Below, piece after piece: positions 25,772 through 34,942 of a stretch of DNA of 64,000 nucleotides. Below the pieces are notes generated by a model that was given only the letters and a program-made list of their open reading frames with translations, had not been told where the DNA came from and did not search any database. The number at the start of each line of letters is the position of its first letter. Positions within the stretch are counted from its first letter, which is position 1. The DNA comes from CAVRZJ01 sp964594125. Lineage in GTDB: Bacteria; Acidobacteriota; Thermoanaerobaculia; Thermoanaerobaculales; Thermoanaerobaculaceae. The stretch is taken from assembly GCA_964594125.1 (NCBI GenBank), contig CAZQLL010000002.1, positions 124,001 through 188,000 on the forward strand, given 5' to 3'. A program made the position numbers and the translations under genes.

Positions 25772-26899
25772 ATGACCCGCCCCGGCACGTTCGACATCCT
25801 GGTGCGGGACGCCGCGAGCGGCGCCCGCGCCGGCGAGCTCGCCACCGCGCACGGGACCATCCGCACGCCGGCGTTCGCGCCGGTGGGGACGGCCGCCTCC
25901 GTCAAGGGCCTGGCGCCGTGGGAGCTCGAGAGGCTGGCGCCCGAGCACGTGCTGGCCAACACCTACCACCTGCTGCTGCGACCCGGCGTCGAGGTGGTCG
26001 AGCGGCTGGGCGGGCTGCACCGCTTCATGGGGTGGCCGGGGCCGATCCTCACCGACTCCGGCGGATTCCAGGTGTTCTCGCTGGCGGAACGGCGGAAGTA
26101 CGACGACGACGGGGTGGCGTTCCGTTCCCATCTCGACGGCTCGCTGCTGCGCCTGACGCCGGAGTCGTGCGTCGAGGCGCAGCGCCGGCTCGGCGCCGAC
26201 ATCGCGATGGCGCTCGACGTCTGCCCCGCGCTGCCGGCGGGTCGCCCGGAGCTGGCGCGGGCGATAGACGTCACCACCGCGTGGGCGGCGCGCTGCCGCG
26301 CCGCGCTGCCGCCGAACGAGCGCACGCTGCTGTTCGGGATCGTGCAGGGGGGGCTGGAGGTCGACCTGCGCCTCGCCGCGCTCGAGCGGCTTGCGCCGAT
26401 GGGGTTCGACGGCTTCGCGCTCGGCGGCTTCTCGGTGGGGGAGCCGGCGCCGGCGATGTGGGAGGCGGTGGCGGCGGTGGCGCCGCGGCTGCCGGCGGAC
26501 AGGCCGCGCTACCTGATGGGCGTGGGCACGCCGCGCGACCTCGTGCACGCGGTGGCGGCGGGCGTCGACCTGTTCGACTGCGTGATCCCGACGCGCAGCG
26601 CGAGACACGGGCTGCTGCACACCTCGCGCGGCCCCGTGGTGCTCAGGAACGCGCGCTGGCGCGCGGCCGACGAGGCTTCCGACCCGGCGTGCGACTGTCC
26701 GACCTGCAGGCGCTGCTCGCTCGCCTACCTGCGCCACCTGTTCGTGGCGCGCGAGCCGGCGGTGCTGGTGCTCGCGACCGTGCACAACCTCCACTTCTTC
26801 CTCGCCTTGATGCGGCGGGTGCGTTCGGCTATCATCAGCGGCTGCTTTGCCGGGGTGCGCGCCGAGGTGGAGGCGTTGGCGGAGCGGCGAGAACGCTGA
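25772..26899 (+). CDS. tgt: tRNA-guanine transglycosylase
   Basis: This 375-residue protein exchanges guanine 34 for the queuosine precursor preQ1 (or queuine) in GUN-anticodon tRNAs. Family motifs are ILTDSGGFQVFSLA (general acid/base Asp), LFGIVQGG, YLMGVGTP and DLFDCVIPTRSARHG (nucleophile Asp). Zinc ligands CDCPTCRRC plus a downstream His are present. One oddity is MALDVCPALP where most bacterial enzymes have D-E-C; the Glu next to the substrate-binding Asp is Val here. It is followed 18 bases later by yajC, the classical tgt-yajC-secD-secF order. The upstream gap holds short tandem CACGAACCACGAGC-like repeats. Confidence 0.95.
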   Translation: MTRPGTFDILVRDAASGARAGELATAHGTIRTPAFAPVGTAASVKGLAPWELERLAPEHVLANTYHLLLRPGVEVVERLGGLHRFMGWPGPILTDSGGFQVFSLAERRKYDDDGVAFRSHLDGSLLRLTPESCVEAQRRLGADIAMALDVCPALPAGRPELARAIDVTTAWAARCRAALPPNERTLLFGIVQGGLEVDLRLAALERLAPMGFDGFALGGFSVGEPAPAMWEAVAAVAPRLPADRPRYLMGVGTPRDLVHAVAAGVDLFDCVIPTRSARHGLLHTSRGPVVLRNARWRAADEASDPACDCPTCRRCSLAYLRHLFVAREPAVLVLATVHNLHFFLALMRRVRSAIISGCFAGVRAEVEALAERRER

Positions 26900-26917
26900 C
26901 GAGGTCGAGGAGAAGCC

Positions 26918-27226
26918 ATGCAGCAGCAACCCAACCTGTTCATGTCGCTGGTGCCGTTGCTCGTGATCTTCGGCATCTTCTACCTGCTGCTCATCATGCC
27001 GATGCGCAAGCGGCAGAAGAAGCACCAGGAGATGCTCAAGGCGATCACCAAGGGCGACAACGTGGTGACCACCGGCGGGATCTTCGGCACGGTGGTCGAG
27101 GTGCAGAACGATGTCGTGCTGCTGCGCGTCGCCGACAACGTCAAGCTCCGCGTCGCGCTCTCGGCGGTCGCCGGGCTCGCCAAGGACGCCGGCACGGCCG
27201 ATCTCAACCCCACCGAACCCAGGTAA
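26918..27226 (+). CDS. yajC: YajC, preprotein translocase accessory subunit
   Basis: This small membrane protein of 102 residues has one N-terminal helix (LVPLLVIFGIFYLLLIMPM). The conserved cytoplasmic stretch RKRQKKHQEMLKAITKGD and NVVTTGGIFGTV follow. It binds SecDF and supports Sec-dependent export. GAGGAG precedes ATG 26918. It sits in the standard position between tgt and secD. Confidence 0.96.
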   Translation: MQQQPNLFMSLVPLLVIFGIFYLLLIMPMRKRQKKHQEMLKAITKGDNVVTTGGIFGTVVEVQNDVVLLRVADNVKLRVALSAVAGLAKDAGTADLNPTEPR

Positions 27227-27235
27227 GGAGAAGCC

Positions 27236-28795
27236 ATGCAACGCAAGCTGATGTGGCGTTGGGCTCTCATCGGAGTCGTCACGGCAGCGGCCGTGTTCAT
27301 GATGGTGCCCCCTTCCGAGAAGATCCGCCTCGGCCTCGACCTGCGCGGCGGCATCCATCTGGTGCTCCAGGTCAACACGATGGACGCCGTACGCGCGGAG
27401 GTGGACGACGCGATGGAGCGCGTCCGCGGCGACCTCGCCGAGAAGGGGTTCGCGCCCGCCGACATGCAGCGCCTGCCCGACAATGCCGGTTTTCGCTTCA
27501 CGCCGGCCGGCAACACCGCAGCCGCCGTGCTCGACAAGGTGATCGACGACCGCCTGGTCGAGTTCTCCGTGTCGCGCGGCGTGGCGATCACCGCCACCCT
27601 GAAGCCCGAGGTGGTGCGCGCGGTCAAGGATCTCGCGGTCCGGCAGGGGCTCGAGACGATCCGCAACCGCATCGACCAGTTCGGCGTCGCGGAGCCGCTG
27701 ATCCAGCGGCAGGGGATCGAGGGCGACCGCATCGTCGTGCAGCTCCCCGGCGTCGACGATCCGCTGCGCGTCAAGGAGCTGATCCGCGCCACCGCGTTCC
27801 TCGAGATCAAGCCGGTGGTCAGCGTCGCCCCGACGCAGGAGGCGCTGCTCGCCGCCACGGGCGGCAGCGTGCCGGACGACTCCGAGGTGGTCCCGGGCGA
27901 CGTCGAGGGGCTCGACGGCCGCGTCGTCGGGCGCGAGTACTACCTGCTCAAGAAGGCGTCGGTGATCACCGGGCGCGACCTGCGCAACGCCCGCCGCTCG
28001 CAGGACCAGTACAACCAGCCGGCGGTCAGCTTCACGCTCAACCCGGACGGCGCGCGCAAGTTCGAGGCGTACACCGGCGCCCACCTCGGCGACCGCATGG
28101 CGATCGTGCTCGACAACCGGGTGCGCTCGGCGCCATCGATCCGCGGCGTGATCTCGGACTCCGGCATCATCGAGGGGAACTTCTCGATCGAGGCCGCCGA
28201 GGACCTCGCGCTGGTGCTGCGCGCCGGCGCGCTGCCCGCCTCGATTACCTACCTCGAGGAGCGCACGGTGGGGCCGAGCCTCGGCCGCGACTCGATCGTC
28301 CGCGGCATCCGCGCCGGCCTCGTCGGGCTGGCGGCGATCGTGATCTTCATGCTCGTCTACTACCGCGGCGCCGGCCTCAACGCCAACGTCGCGCTCGTGC
28401 TCAACGCGCTGCTGCTGCTCGGCGCCGTGGCGGCGTTCAAGGCCACGCTGACGCTCCCGGGCATCGCCGGCATCATCCTTACCATCGGCATGGCGGTCGA
28501 CGCCAACGTGCTGATCTTCGAGCGCATCCGCGAGGAGCTCGAGCTCGGCAAGACCGTCCGCAGCGCCCTCGACCTCGGCTTCTCGCGGGCGCTCTCCGCG
28601 ATCATCGACTCGAACCTCACCACGATCATCTCGGCGCTGTTCCTGTTCCAGTTCGGCACCGGGCCGATCAAGGGGTTCGCGGTCACGCTCACCATCGGCC
28701 TCGTCATCTCGATGTTCACCGCCGTCTTCGTGTCACGGGCGATCTTCGACCTCGTCCTGTCCCGCCGGGCGCAGGTCGCGGCGCTGTCGATCTAG
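27236..28795 (+). CDS. secD: SecD protein-export membrane protein
   Basis: This 519-residue protein has a first helix (WALIGVVTAAAVFMM), then the periplasmic P1 region starting LGLDLRGGIHLVLQVN. Five further helices at the C-terminus include GMAVDANVLIFERIREE, the conserved motif in helix 4. With SecF it uses the proton gradient to pull preproteins across the membrane after SecA. ATG 27236 has AAGGAG six bases upstream and lies 9 bases after yajC. Length is on the short side of normal. Confidence 0.97.
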   Translation: MQRKLMWRWALIGVVTAAAVFMMVPPSEKIRLGLDLRGGIHLVLQVNTMDAVRAEVDDAMERVRGDLAEKGFAPADMQRLPDNAGFRFTPAGNTAAAVLDKVIDDRLVEFSVSRGVAITATLKPEVVRAVKDLAVRQGLETIRNRIDQFGVAEPLIQRQGIEGDRIVVQLPGVDDPLRVKELIRATAFLEIKPVVSVAPTQEALLAATGGSVPDDSEVVPGDVEGLDGRVVGREYYLLKKASVITGRDLRNARRSQDQYNQPAVSFTLNPDGARKFEAYTGAHLGDRMAIVLDNRVRSAPSIRGVISDSGIIEGNFSIEAAEDLALVLRAGALPASITYLEERTVGPSLGRDSIVRGIRAGLVGLAAIVIFMLVYYRGAGLNANVALVLNALLLLGAVAAFKATLTLPGIAGIILTIGMAVDANVLIFERIREELELGKTVRSALDLGFSRALSAIIDSNLTTIISALFLFQFGTGPIKGFAVTLTIGLVISMFTAVFVSRAIFDLVLSRRAQVAALSI

Positions 28796-28804
28796 GGGGA
28801 CGCC

Positions 28805-29971
28805 ATGCGCTTCTTCCACAACCTCCGCATCCCCTTCATGGCGAACCGGCGGCTCTGGATCTCCATCTCGCTGGCGCTGGTCGCCGTCTCGCTCGGACTG
28901 ATCTTCTTCGGGCCGGGGTTCAAGTACGGTGTCGACTTCGCCGGCGGCACGCAGCTCACGGTCAAGTTCAAGAGCGAGCCCGATCTCGGCCGGGTGCGCC
29001 GGGCGCTCGAGGACCTCAGGCTCGGCGCCGTCGCGATCCAGCGCTTCGACGAGCCCGAGCGCCACGAGTTCCTCATCCGCATGCAGAACCCCGGCGAGGA
29101 AGGCGACTTCGCGGCGCAGATGCTGGGCGCCCTCGACAGGGAGTTCAACCAGGCGACCTCCGGCGTGCGCATGAACCTGCAGGGCATGGAGGCGCTGCGC
29201 GACGCCATCTGCGAGGCCGACCCGGACCGCATCGGCGGCTCGATCGATACGCGGCGCGCGGTCTACCAGCCGATGGCGGAGGCGGTGCTCGCGCTGCGCA
29301 AGGAGCTCGGCATCCTGACCGGCCCCGCCGACCTCGAGAAGGCGAAGGAGCTGTCCGCCGGCGTCCGCCGCTATCTCGGCGAGGCCGGCCGATTCGGCGA
29401 GTTCGCGATCCTCGCCGCCGACTCGGTCGGTCCGGCGGTCGGCAAGGACCTGCGCCAGAAGGCGACCTACGCCGTGGCGTTCTCGCTGCTCGGCATGCTG
29501 GTGTACATCTGGTTCCGCTTCCAGCTCCCGTACGGCATCGGCGCGGTCATCGCCGTCTTCCACGACACCATCATCGCCCTCGGGGCGCTGTCGCTCGCCG
29601 GCCGCGAGATCGACATCCCGACGATCGCCGCGCTGCTCACCCTCGTCGGCTACTCCACCAACGACACCGTCATCATCTTCGACCGCATCCGCGAGCGCAT
29701 CAAGCTCGACCGCGGCAAGCCGCTGGCCGACGTGATGGATCTCGCGATCAACCAGACGCTGTCGCGGACGGTCATCACCTCAGGACTCACCGAGCTGGTG
29801 GTGATCTCGCTGTTCCTGTTCGGCGGCGACGTCATCAACACCTTCGCGTTCGTGCTGATGCTCGGCATCGTGGTCGGCACCTACTCGTCGATCTACATCG
29901 CGTCGCCGATCGCGCTGGCGATGTCGAACCTGGTCGAGAAGCGCAAGATGGCCCGCAGGAACAGGCGATAG
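28805..29971 (+). CDS. secF: SecF protein-export membrane protein
   Basis: This 388-residue protein is the SecD partner. The first helix is followed by KYGVDFAGGTQLTVKF; the C-terminal helices include LVGYSTNDTVIIFDRIRE and RTVITSGLTELVVISLFLFGG. It is longer than the usual ~300-320 residues because the periplasmic region carries an extra helical segment (roughly residues 115-200, around AEAVLALRKELG). It starts 9 bases after the secD stop with GGGGGACGCC upstream and closes the operon. Confidence 0.96.
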   Translation: MRFFHNLRIPFMANRRLWISISLALVAVSLGLIFFGPGFKYGVDFAGGTQLTVKFKSEPDLGRVRRALEDLRLGAVAIQRFDEPERHEFLIRMQNPGEEGDFAAQMLGALDREFNQATSGVRMNLQGMEALRDAICEADPDRIGGSIDTRRAVYQPMAEAVLALRKELGILTGPADLEKAKELSAGVRRYLGEAGRFGEFAILAADSVGPAVGKDLRQKATYAVAFSLLGMLVYIWFRFQLPYGIGAVIAVFHDTIIALGALSLAGREIDIPTIAALLTLVGYSTNDTVIIFDRIRERIKLDRGKPLADVMDLAINQTLSRTVITSGLTELVVISLFLFGGDVINTFAFVLMLGIVVGTYSSIYIASPIALAMSNLVEKRKMARRNRR

Positions 29972-30314
29972 ACGGGAGGCGCCAGGCGCGCGGCAAGAGG
30001 CGAGGGCAGCACGAAGGCAGCAGGAAGGTGGAGACGCAGAAAGCAGCTCTCCACTCCCGATCCCCCTTGCCGCGCCAACGATACATGGCTCGCCCGGCAG
30101 CCGCCGGGCGAACCCGCTCCTTTCAGGCCCCCCGCCGTCGCAGACGCGACACCCTTGGACGTGGGCGTGGCCGGGGACTTCGACCGCGACAAAGCCGGGT
30201 CGCCCAGGTCCAGGTTGGGGTGCGGGTCCGGGGCAAGGTCATAGTGCCTTGAGTCCGGGGCCGAAGGAGGTGCCGCATCCTTCACCTGCTCCGCGCCAAC
30301 ACATTGGCCCCAAG
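29972..30314. other. Intergenic region between secF and rel
   Basis: No gene I can defend. The region contains GC hairpins such as GCCCGGCAGCCGCCGGGC near 30094-30111. A minus-strand frame (30285 to 29893) is open but its composition and lack of a recognisable domain argue against it. Confidence 0.45.
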
Positions 30315-30320
30315 TACAAT
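30315..30320 (+). promoter_or_regulatory. -10-like TACAAT six bases before the rel start
   Basis: TACAAT is separated from GTG 30327 by 6 bases, so transcription would start at the initiation codon. No -35 of usual form is seen at 17 bases; TTGGCC at 30304 is too close. Confidence 0.5.
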
Positions 30321-30326
30321 GGACCG

Positions 30327-32513
30327 GTGACCGAGAACCTGCCGCGCTTCGAGGACATCCTCGACCTCGTCCAGTCGTACCACCCGGGGTGCGACGAGGG
30401 GCTGCTGCGCCGCGCCTACCTCTACTCGGCGCGCGCGCACCGCGGGCAGGTGCGGGTGTCGGGCGAGCCGTACCTGGTGCACCCGCTGGAGGTGGCGCGC
30501 ATCCTCGCCGAGATGCGGCTCGACGAGATCGCGATCGCCGCCGGGCTGCTCCACGACCTGCTCGAGGACACCATGGTCGGCGAGGCGGAGCTCGAGGAGC
30601 AGTTCGGCGAGCGGATCGCCTCGCTGGTGCGCGCGCTCACCAAGATCACCACCATGGAGCAGTCGTTCGCCGCTCGCGAGGCGGCGCAGGCGGAGACGTT
30701 CCGCCGCATGCTGCTCGCCTCGGTCGACGACCTGCGGGTGATCCTCGTCAAGCTCGCCGACCGCCTCCATAACATGCGCACGCTGCGCTTCCTGCCGGAG
30801 CCGTCGCGCCGGCGCATCGCCGCCGAGACGCTCGAGATCTACGCTCCGATCGCCCACCGACTCGGCATCGGACGGGTCAAGGCGGAGCTCGAGGACCTGG
30901 CGCTGGCGCAGCTCCACCCAGACGACCACCGCATGCTCAGCGAGCAGCTCCAGGCGCGCGAGCGCCTCGCCGCGAACCTGATCGAGGAGATCCGCGAGAC
31001 GATCGCCGGCATCCTCGAGGAGCACTCGATCGCCGGCGACGTGCGCGGCCGCATCAAGCACCTTTACTCGATCTGGAGCAAGCTGCGGCGGCAGGGGATC
31101 GCGGTCGAGCACGTGTACGACTTCCTGGCGTTCCGCATCATCGTCGACACCGTGCCGCACTGCTACGCGGCGCTCGGCCTCATCCACCAGCTCTGGCGAC
31201 CGGTGCCGGGCCGCATCAAGGACTACATCGCGATGCCCAAGCCCAACGCCTACCAGTCGCTGCACACGTCGGTGATCGGGCCGGCGGGACAGCCGTTCGA
31301 GGTGCAGATCCGCACGCGCGACATGGACGAGATCGCCGAGGCGGGGATCGCGGCGCACTGGCTGTACAAGGAGGGCGGCCGCTCGGGCCACGACGCCGAG
31401 CGCGTCGCCTGGCTGCGCGGCCTCGTCGAGGGGCAGCAGGAGAACCCGCGCGACTTCCTCAACTCGCTCAAGCTCGACCTCTACCCGGAGGAGGTGTACA
31501 CGTTCACGCCCAAGGGCGAGGTGATCGCCTTCCCGCGCGGCGCCACGCCGATCGACTTCGCGTTCCGGGTGCACTCCGAGGTGGGCCAGCGCTGCGTCGG
31601 CGCGCGCATCAACGGCCGCCTGGTGCCGCTGCGCACCCCGTTGGCCAACGGCGACATCGTCGAGATCCTCACTTCCGCAAGCCAGGTGCCGAGCCGCGAC
31701 TGGCTGGAGATCGCGGTCACCTCGCGCGCCAAGAACAAGATCCGCGCCTGGCTCAACCGCGGCGAGAAGGAGGAGGCGGTCGAGGCGGGCCGCCGCCTGC
31801 TCGAGCGCGAGTGCCGCAAGCTGTCGGTGCCGCTGAAGGTACTCCACGACGGCGAGGCGATGGCGCGGCTCGTGAACGAGCACGGCTTCGGCCGCGTCGA
31901 GGACCTGCACGCCGCGATCGGCTTCGGTCGCCTGTCGGCGCGCGACGTGCTGGCGCCGTTCGTCAAGGCGCCCGCCGCCGCGGCGCCGGCCGCGGCGGCG
32001 CCGCCGGCCCGTTCGCGCCCCGCCAAGGGCGGCGGCGCGGTGATCGTCGTCAAGGGCCAGCGCGACATGCTTTCCTACCGCGCGCATTGCTGCAACCCGC
32101 TCCCCGGCGACCAGATCGTCGGCTACATCACGCGCGGCCGCGGCGTCGCCGTGCACGCCGCGCACTGCGCCAACGTGCGCCGGCTGCTGTTCACGCCGGA
32201 GCGCGAGGTCGAGGTCGAGTGGGCTGCCGAGGCGGGGGTGTACGCGGTCCCCGTGCACGTCGCCTTCGAGGACCGCCCGGGGATGCTGGCGGCGATCTCC
32301 CAGGCGGCCGCCGGCGAGTCGGTCAACATCCGGAGCTGCCACCTGGCGACCAGCGACGGCGGCCTCGGGATGGGCGACCTGGTGCTCGACGTGCGCGGCC
32401 GCGACCACCTCGAGAAGGTGATCGGGGCGCTGAAGCGGGTCAGCGGCGTGATGTCCGTGGAGACCGAGGGAGCGATGCAGTCGCGTCGCGCCCACGGCGC
32501 CGTGCGGCGCTGA
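30327..32513 (+). CDS. rel: Bifunctional (p)ppGpp synthetase/hydrolase, Rel/SpoT type
   Basis: This 728-residue protein has the full long-RSH order. The HD hydrolase domain comes first (HPLEVARILAEM, then AAGLLHDLLEDT) and the synthetase follows (NAYQSLHTSVIGPAG, FEVQIRT). The TGS domain is YTFTPKGEVIAFPRGATPIDF, then a helical/zinc region, and finally an ACT domain (VPVHVAFEDRPGMLAAISQA). The R-x-K-D motif GRIKDY in the synthetase marks a bifunctional enzyme rather than a RelA. It controls the stringent response. GTG 30327 was chosen for the TACAAT just upstream and because the earlier in-frame start at 30249 adds residues unlike the family. An A/P-rich insert (APAAAAPAAAAPPARSRPA) precedes the zinc-region part. 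Confidence 0.95.
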   Translation: MTENLPRFEDILDLVQSYHPGCDEGLLRRAYLYSARAHRGQVRVSGEPYLVHPLEVARILAEMRLDEIAIAAGLLHDLLEDTMVGEAELEEQFGERIASLVRALTKITTMEQSFAAREAAQAETFRRMLLASVDDLRVILVKLADRLHNMRTLRFLPEPSRRRIAAETLEIYAPIAHRLGIGRVKAELEDLALAQLHPDDHRMLSEQLQARERLAANLIEEIRETIAGILEEHSIAGDVRGRIKHLYSIWSKLRRQGIAVEHVYDFLAFRIIVDTVPHCYAALGLIHQLWRPVPGRIKDYIAMPKPNAYQSLHTSVIGPAGQPFEVQIRTRDMDEIAEAGIAAHWLYKEGGRSGHDAERVAWLRGLVEGQQENPRDFLNSLKLDLYPEEVYTFTPKGEVIAFPRGATPIDFAFRVHSEVGQRCVGARINGRLVPLRTPLANGDIVEILTSASQVPSRDWLEIAVTSRAKNKIRAWLNRGEKEEAVEAGRRLLERECRKLSVPLKVLHDGEAMARLVNEHGFGRVEDLHAAIGFGRLSARDVLAPFVKAPAAAAPAAAAPPARSRPAKGGGAVIVVKGQRDMLSYRAHCCNPLPGDQIVGYITRGRGVAVHAAHCANVRRLLFTPEREVEVEWAAEAGVYAVPVHVAFEDRPGMLAAISQAAAGESVNIRSCHLATSDGGLGMGDLVLDVRGRDHLEKVIGALKRVSGVMSVETEGAMQSRRAHGAVRR

Positions 32514-32859
32514 TGCGAGAGGCATCGAGCCATGGTGGCATGGAGGCATCGGGCCCTGGAGGTGCAGAGGCTCGAAACGGAAGCGGGCAGCCGCGTCGCC
32601 GGCCACCCCCGCGAGCAGGCTCGGTCCCCAGGAAGTCCCTCCGCGAGACGAAGTGGGAACGCGGGCGCCCTCGCCTGCTCGCCCCCGGAACAGGGGGCGC
32701 GGAGGTGCTGCTGTGCGGAGCCCGGGCCGGTGGGGGCGCCGGGCCTCGCGCTGTTGTCGGGCGCGGGGGCGCCGGCCGCACCGGTGTTTTCGGGCGCGGA
32801 GGCGCGGGCGCTACCGGCGCCGGCGGGCGCGCCCGCTCAGGTTCGATGCATGAAAGCGG
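32514..32859. other. GC-rich intergenic region between rel and rpmB
   Basis: No convincing gene on either strand. Near 32522-32546 it holds an inverted relative of the CATGGCTCGATGCCT sequence also found near 57972. The remainder is G/C-rich low-complexity DNA. Confidence 0.45.
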
Positions 32860-32888
32860 CCGGCGCGGGTCGTGGGGACCCGCGCCGG
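32860..32888 (-). terminator. Hairpin terminator downstream of rpmB
   Basis: A perfect 12-bp stem (32860-32871 with 32877-32888) closes a 5-base loop, just past the rpmB stop on the minus strand. The tail after it (CCGCTTTC) is only weakly T-rich. Confidence 0.6.
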
Positions 32889-32908
32889 AGGTGGGACCGC
32901 GATATCTG

Positions 32909-33103
32909 TCAGTGGGTTGCTTTTGCGACCTTGCCGGAGCGCAGGCAGCGCGAGCAGACGCAGAGGCGCACGGCGTGGCCGTTGACGAGCGCCCGCACCG
33001 AGCGGAGGTTCGGCCGCCAGACCCGCTTCGAGACGTTGTGGGCGTGACTGATGCGGTGACCCGTCATCGACCCCTTGCCGCAGATGTCGCACGACCTCGC
33101 CAT
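32909..33103 (-). CDS. rpmB: Ribosomal protein L28 (bL28), zinc-ribbon form
   Basis: This 64-residue basic protein starts MARSCDICGKGSMTGHRISH and continues RRVWRPNLRSVRAL-like as in L28. Cysteine pairs C5/C8 and a C-V-C-S-R-C cluster near residues 48-53 make this the C+ (zinc-binding) version. It is part of the large ribosomal subunit. ATG 33103 has GAGGAGG six bases upstream. Its promoter is excellent (33138-33166) and a hairpin follows. It is monocistronic and divergent from pilM. Small size explains why it sits at the end of a longer non-coding frame. Confidence 0.95.
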   Translation of the reverse strand: MARSCDICGKGSMTGHRISHAHNVSKRVWRPNLRSVRALVNGHAVRLCVCSRCLRSGKVAKATH

Positions 33104-33137
33104 ACCGCCTCCTCGAGCCCCGACGCCGGGGACACGC

Positions 33138-33166
33138 ACTATAACACGCCGGCGGGGTGATGCCAA
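33138..33166 (-). promoter_or_regulatory. rpmB promoter
   Basis: On the minus strand, TTGGCA (33166-33161) and TATAGT (33143-33138) are 17 bases apart, close to sigma-70 consensus. The leader would be about 28 bases and contain the GAGGAGG site. Confidence 0.8.
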
Positions 33167-33179
33167 GCGCGGGGCTTTC

Positions 33180-33211
33180 TTGACAAAGAACGGCTGGCGC
33201 TTCACCATAGT
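33180..33211 (+). promoter_or_regulatory. Possible pilM operon promoter
   Basis: A perfect TTGACA at 33180-33185 is followed at about 20 bases by CATAGT (33206-33211), a usable but widely spaced -10. The stretch is less GC-rich than its surroundings. It lies ~70 bases before the pilM start. Confidence 0.45.
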
Positions 33212-33281
33212 AAGAGCAAAGATGCGAGGGAAGAACTCCGACCACACGGGCGAAGTGGCGCAAGAGAGGGGGCGGTGACTC

Positions 33282-34331
33282 GTGCTGCTACGTAAGAAGA
33301 AGGGCATCGTCGGACTCGACATCGGATCCTCGGCGGTCAAGCTGGTCGAGCTCAAGAGCGCCAAGGGGGGCACGTACAGCCTCGTCCACGCGGCGCACGC
33401 CCCGCTGTCGCCCGAGGCGATCGTCGAAGGCACCGTGATGGACTCCTCGCTCGTGGTCGAGGTCGCGCAGCGCCTGATCCAGGAGCAGAGCATCAAGAAC
33501 CCCAACTTCGGCATCTCCCTCTCGGGCCTCTCGGTCGCCATCCGCAAGATCCAGGTGCCGGCGATGTCGGACGCCGAGCTCTCGGAGTCGATCCACTGGG
33601 AGGCGGAGCAGTACCTGCCGTTCGACGTCAACGAGGTGAACCTCGACTACGTGGTGCTCTCCTCCGACGCTGACACCATGGACGTCCTGCTGGTGGCGGC
33701 GAAAAAGGACCGCATCGCGGACTACACCGGGATCGTCACGCAGCTCGGCAAGGTGCCGAGCCTGGTCGACGTCGACGTGTTCGCCCTGCAGAACGCCTAC
33801 GAGCTCAACTACGGGACGGCGTCGAGCAAGGTCGTGGCGCTCGTCAACATCGGCGCGCACATCATGAACGTCAACATCGTGGCCTTCGGGCAATCGGTGT
33901 TCTGGCGCGACATCGTGTTCGGCGGCAACGCGTTCACCGAGGCGATCCAGCGCGAGCTCAACCTCACCCGCGAGCAGGCCGAGGCGGTGAAGACCGGCGA
34001 GCACCTGGGCGACCACTCGCAGCAGACCGTGCTCGGAATCCTCAACGGGGTCAGCGAGGATCTCGCGGCCGAGCTGCAGAAGACGTTCGAGTTCTTCTAC
34101 ACCACATCGAGCCACGACAAGGTCGAGGAGATCATGCTGGCCGGCGGATCCTGCCACGTCCTCAACCTCGACTCGGTACTTAAGGAAAGGCTCGGGGCGC
34201 GCGTGGAGATCATGAACCCGTTCCGCGAGATCGAGTACTCGGAGAGCCAGTTCCCGCCCGAGTGGCTGAACAGGCACGCGCCGGCGATGGCCGTCGCGGT
34301 GGGCATGGCGCTGCGTAACGCGGGGGAGTGA
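33282..34331 (+). CDS. pilM: PilM, actin-like type IV pilus assembly protein
   Basis: This 349-residue cytoplasmic protein has the actin/FtsA-like fold. The phosphate-1 motif is GIVGLDIGSSAVKLVEL; the later nucleotide-binding parts are VVALVNIGAHIMNV and EEIMLAGGSCHVLNL. PilM binds the N-terminus of PilN and anchors the inner-membrane alignment complex of type IV pili. The start is GTG 33282 with GAGAGGGGGCGG upstream. It is the first gene of pilMNOPQ, which continues with overlaps or gaps below 15 bases through pilP. Confidence 0.95.
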   Translation: MLLRKKKGIVGLDIGSSAVKLVELKSAKGGTYSLVHAAHAPLSPEAIVEGTVMDSSLVVEVAQRLIQEQSIKNPNFGISLSGLSVAIRKIQVPAMSDAELSESIHWEAEQYLPFDVNEVNLDYVVLSSDADTMDVLLVAAKKDRIADYTGIVTQLGKVPSLVDVDVFALQNAYELNYGTASSKVVALVNIGAHIMNVNIVAFGQSVFWRDIVFGGNAFTEAIQRELNLTREQAEAVKTGEHLGDHSQQTVLGILNGVSEDLAAELQKTFEFFYTTSSHDKVEEIMLAGGSCHVLNLDSVLKERLGARVEIMNPFREIEYSESQFPPEWLNRHAPAMAVAVGMALRNAGE

Positions 34332-34336
34332 GCGCG

Positions 34337-34930
34337 ATGATCAAGATCAACCTGATGGTCGAGGCGCGCGCGGAGAAGGTCGCCCGCGCGCCGCTCGTCT
34401 CCATGGGCGCGGCCGGGCTCAACAACTACATCATCCTCGGGCTGCTCATCCTCGGCCTGGCGTTCGTCGGCGTCGAGTACTGGCGGCTCTCGGCGACGCT
34501 CAAGGGGATCAACGGCGAGATCGCCGAGAACCAGCGCGAATACGAGCGCCTCAAGCCGATCATCGCCGAGGTCGAGGCGTTCAAGAAGAAGAACGCCGAG
34601 CTCAAGCACAAGATCGAGGTGATCGAGCAGCTCAAGGCGAACCAGTTCGGCCCGGTCCGCATCATGGACGAGGTGAGCAAGGCGCTCCCCGACCTGCTGT
34701 GGCTGACCAACCTCGATCTCGAGGGGAACACGATCAGCCTGCGCGGCCAGGCGCTCGACGAGAACGCGGTCGCCAACCTCATCGCCAACCTGGCGGCGAG
34801 CCCGTTCTTCGGCGAGCCGACGCTGCGGATCATGCAGCAGGACGACCGCGGCGTGCGCACCTTCGATCTCTCGTGCACCTTCACCTACACGCCGCGCGAG
34901 GCCGGCAGCGCTGCCGGGGCGCGGAGCTAG
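34337..34930 (+). CDS. pilN: PilN, type IV pilus inner-membrane alignment protein
   Basis: This 197-residue protein begins MIKINLM, the conserved INL PilM-binding motif. One membrane helix (YIILGLLILGLAFVGVEYW) and a periplasmic coiled coil and ferredoxin-like domain (VSKALPDLLWLTNLDLEG) follow. ATG 34337 is seven bases after GGGGGAG; a GTG at 34328 overlapping the pilM stop is the alternative. It pairs with PilO. Confidence 0.93.
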   Translation: MIKINLMVEARAEKVARAPLVSMGAAGLNNYIILGLLILGLAFVGVEYWRLSATLKGINGEIAENQREYERLKPIIAEVEAFKKKNAELKHKIEVIEQLKANQFGPVRIMDEVSKALPDLLWLTNLDLEGNTISLRGQALDENAVANLIANLAASPFFGEPTLRIMQQDDRGVRTFDLSCTFTYTPREAGSAAGARS

Positions 34931-34942
34931 AAGGGGACGGTC

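Noticed and set aside
29893..30285. Minus-strand frame of 130 codons in the secF-rel gap
   Set aside because: It overlaps the secF end, has no promoter, and its translation shows no family or signal. Intergenic is the better reading.
32532..33047. Plus-strand frame of 171 codons after rel
   Set aside because: It is Ala/Gly/Arg-rich and runs across rpmB on the other strand, which is certain. It is not a gene.
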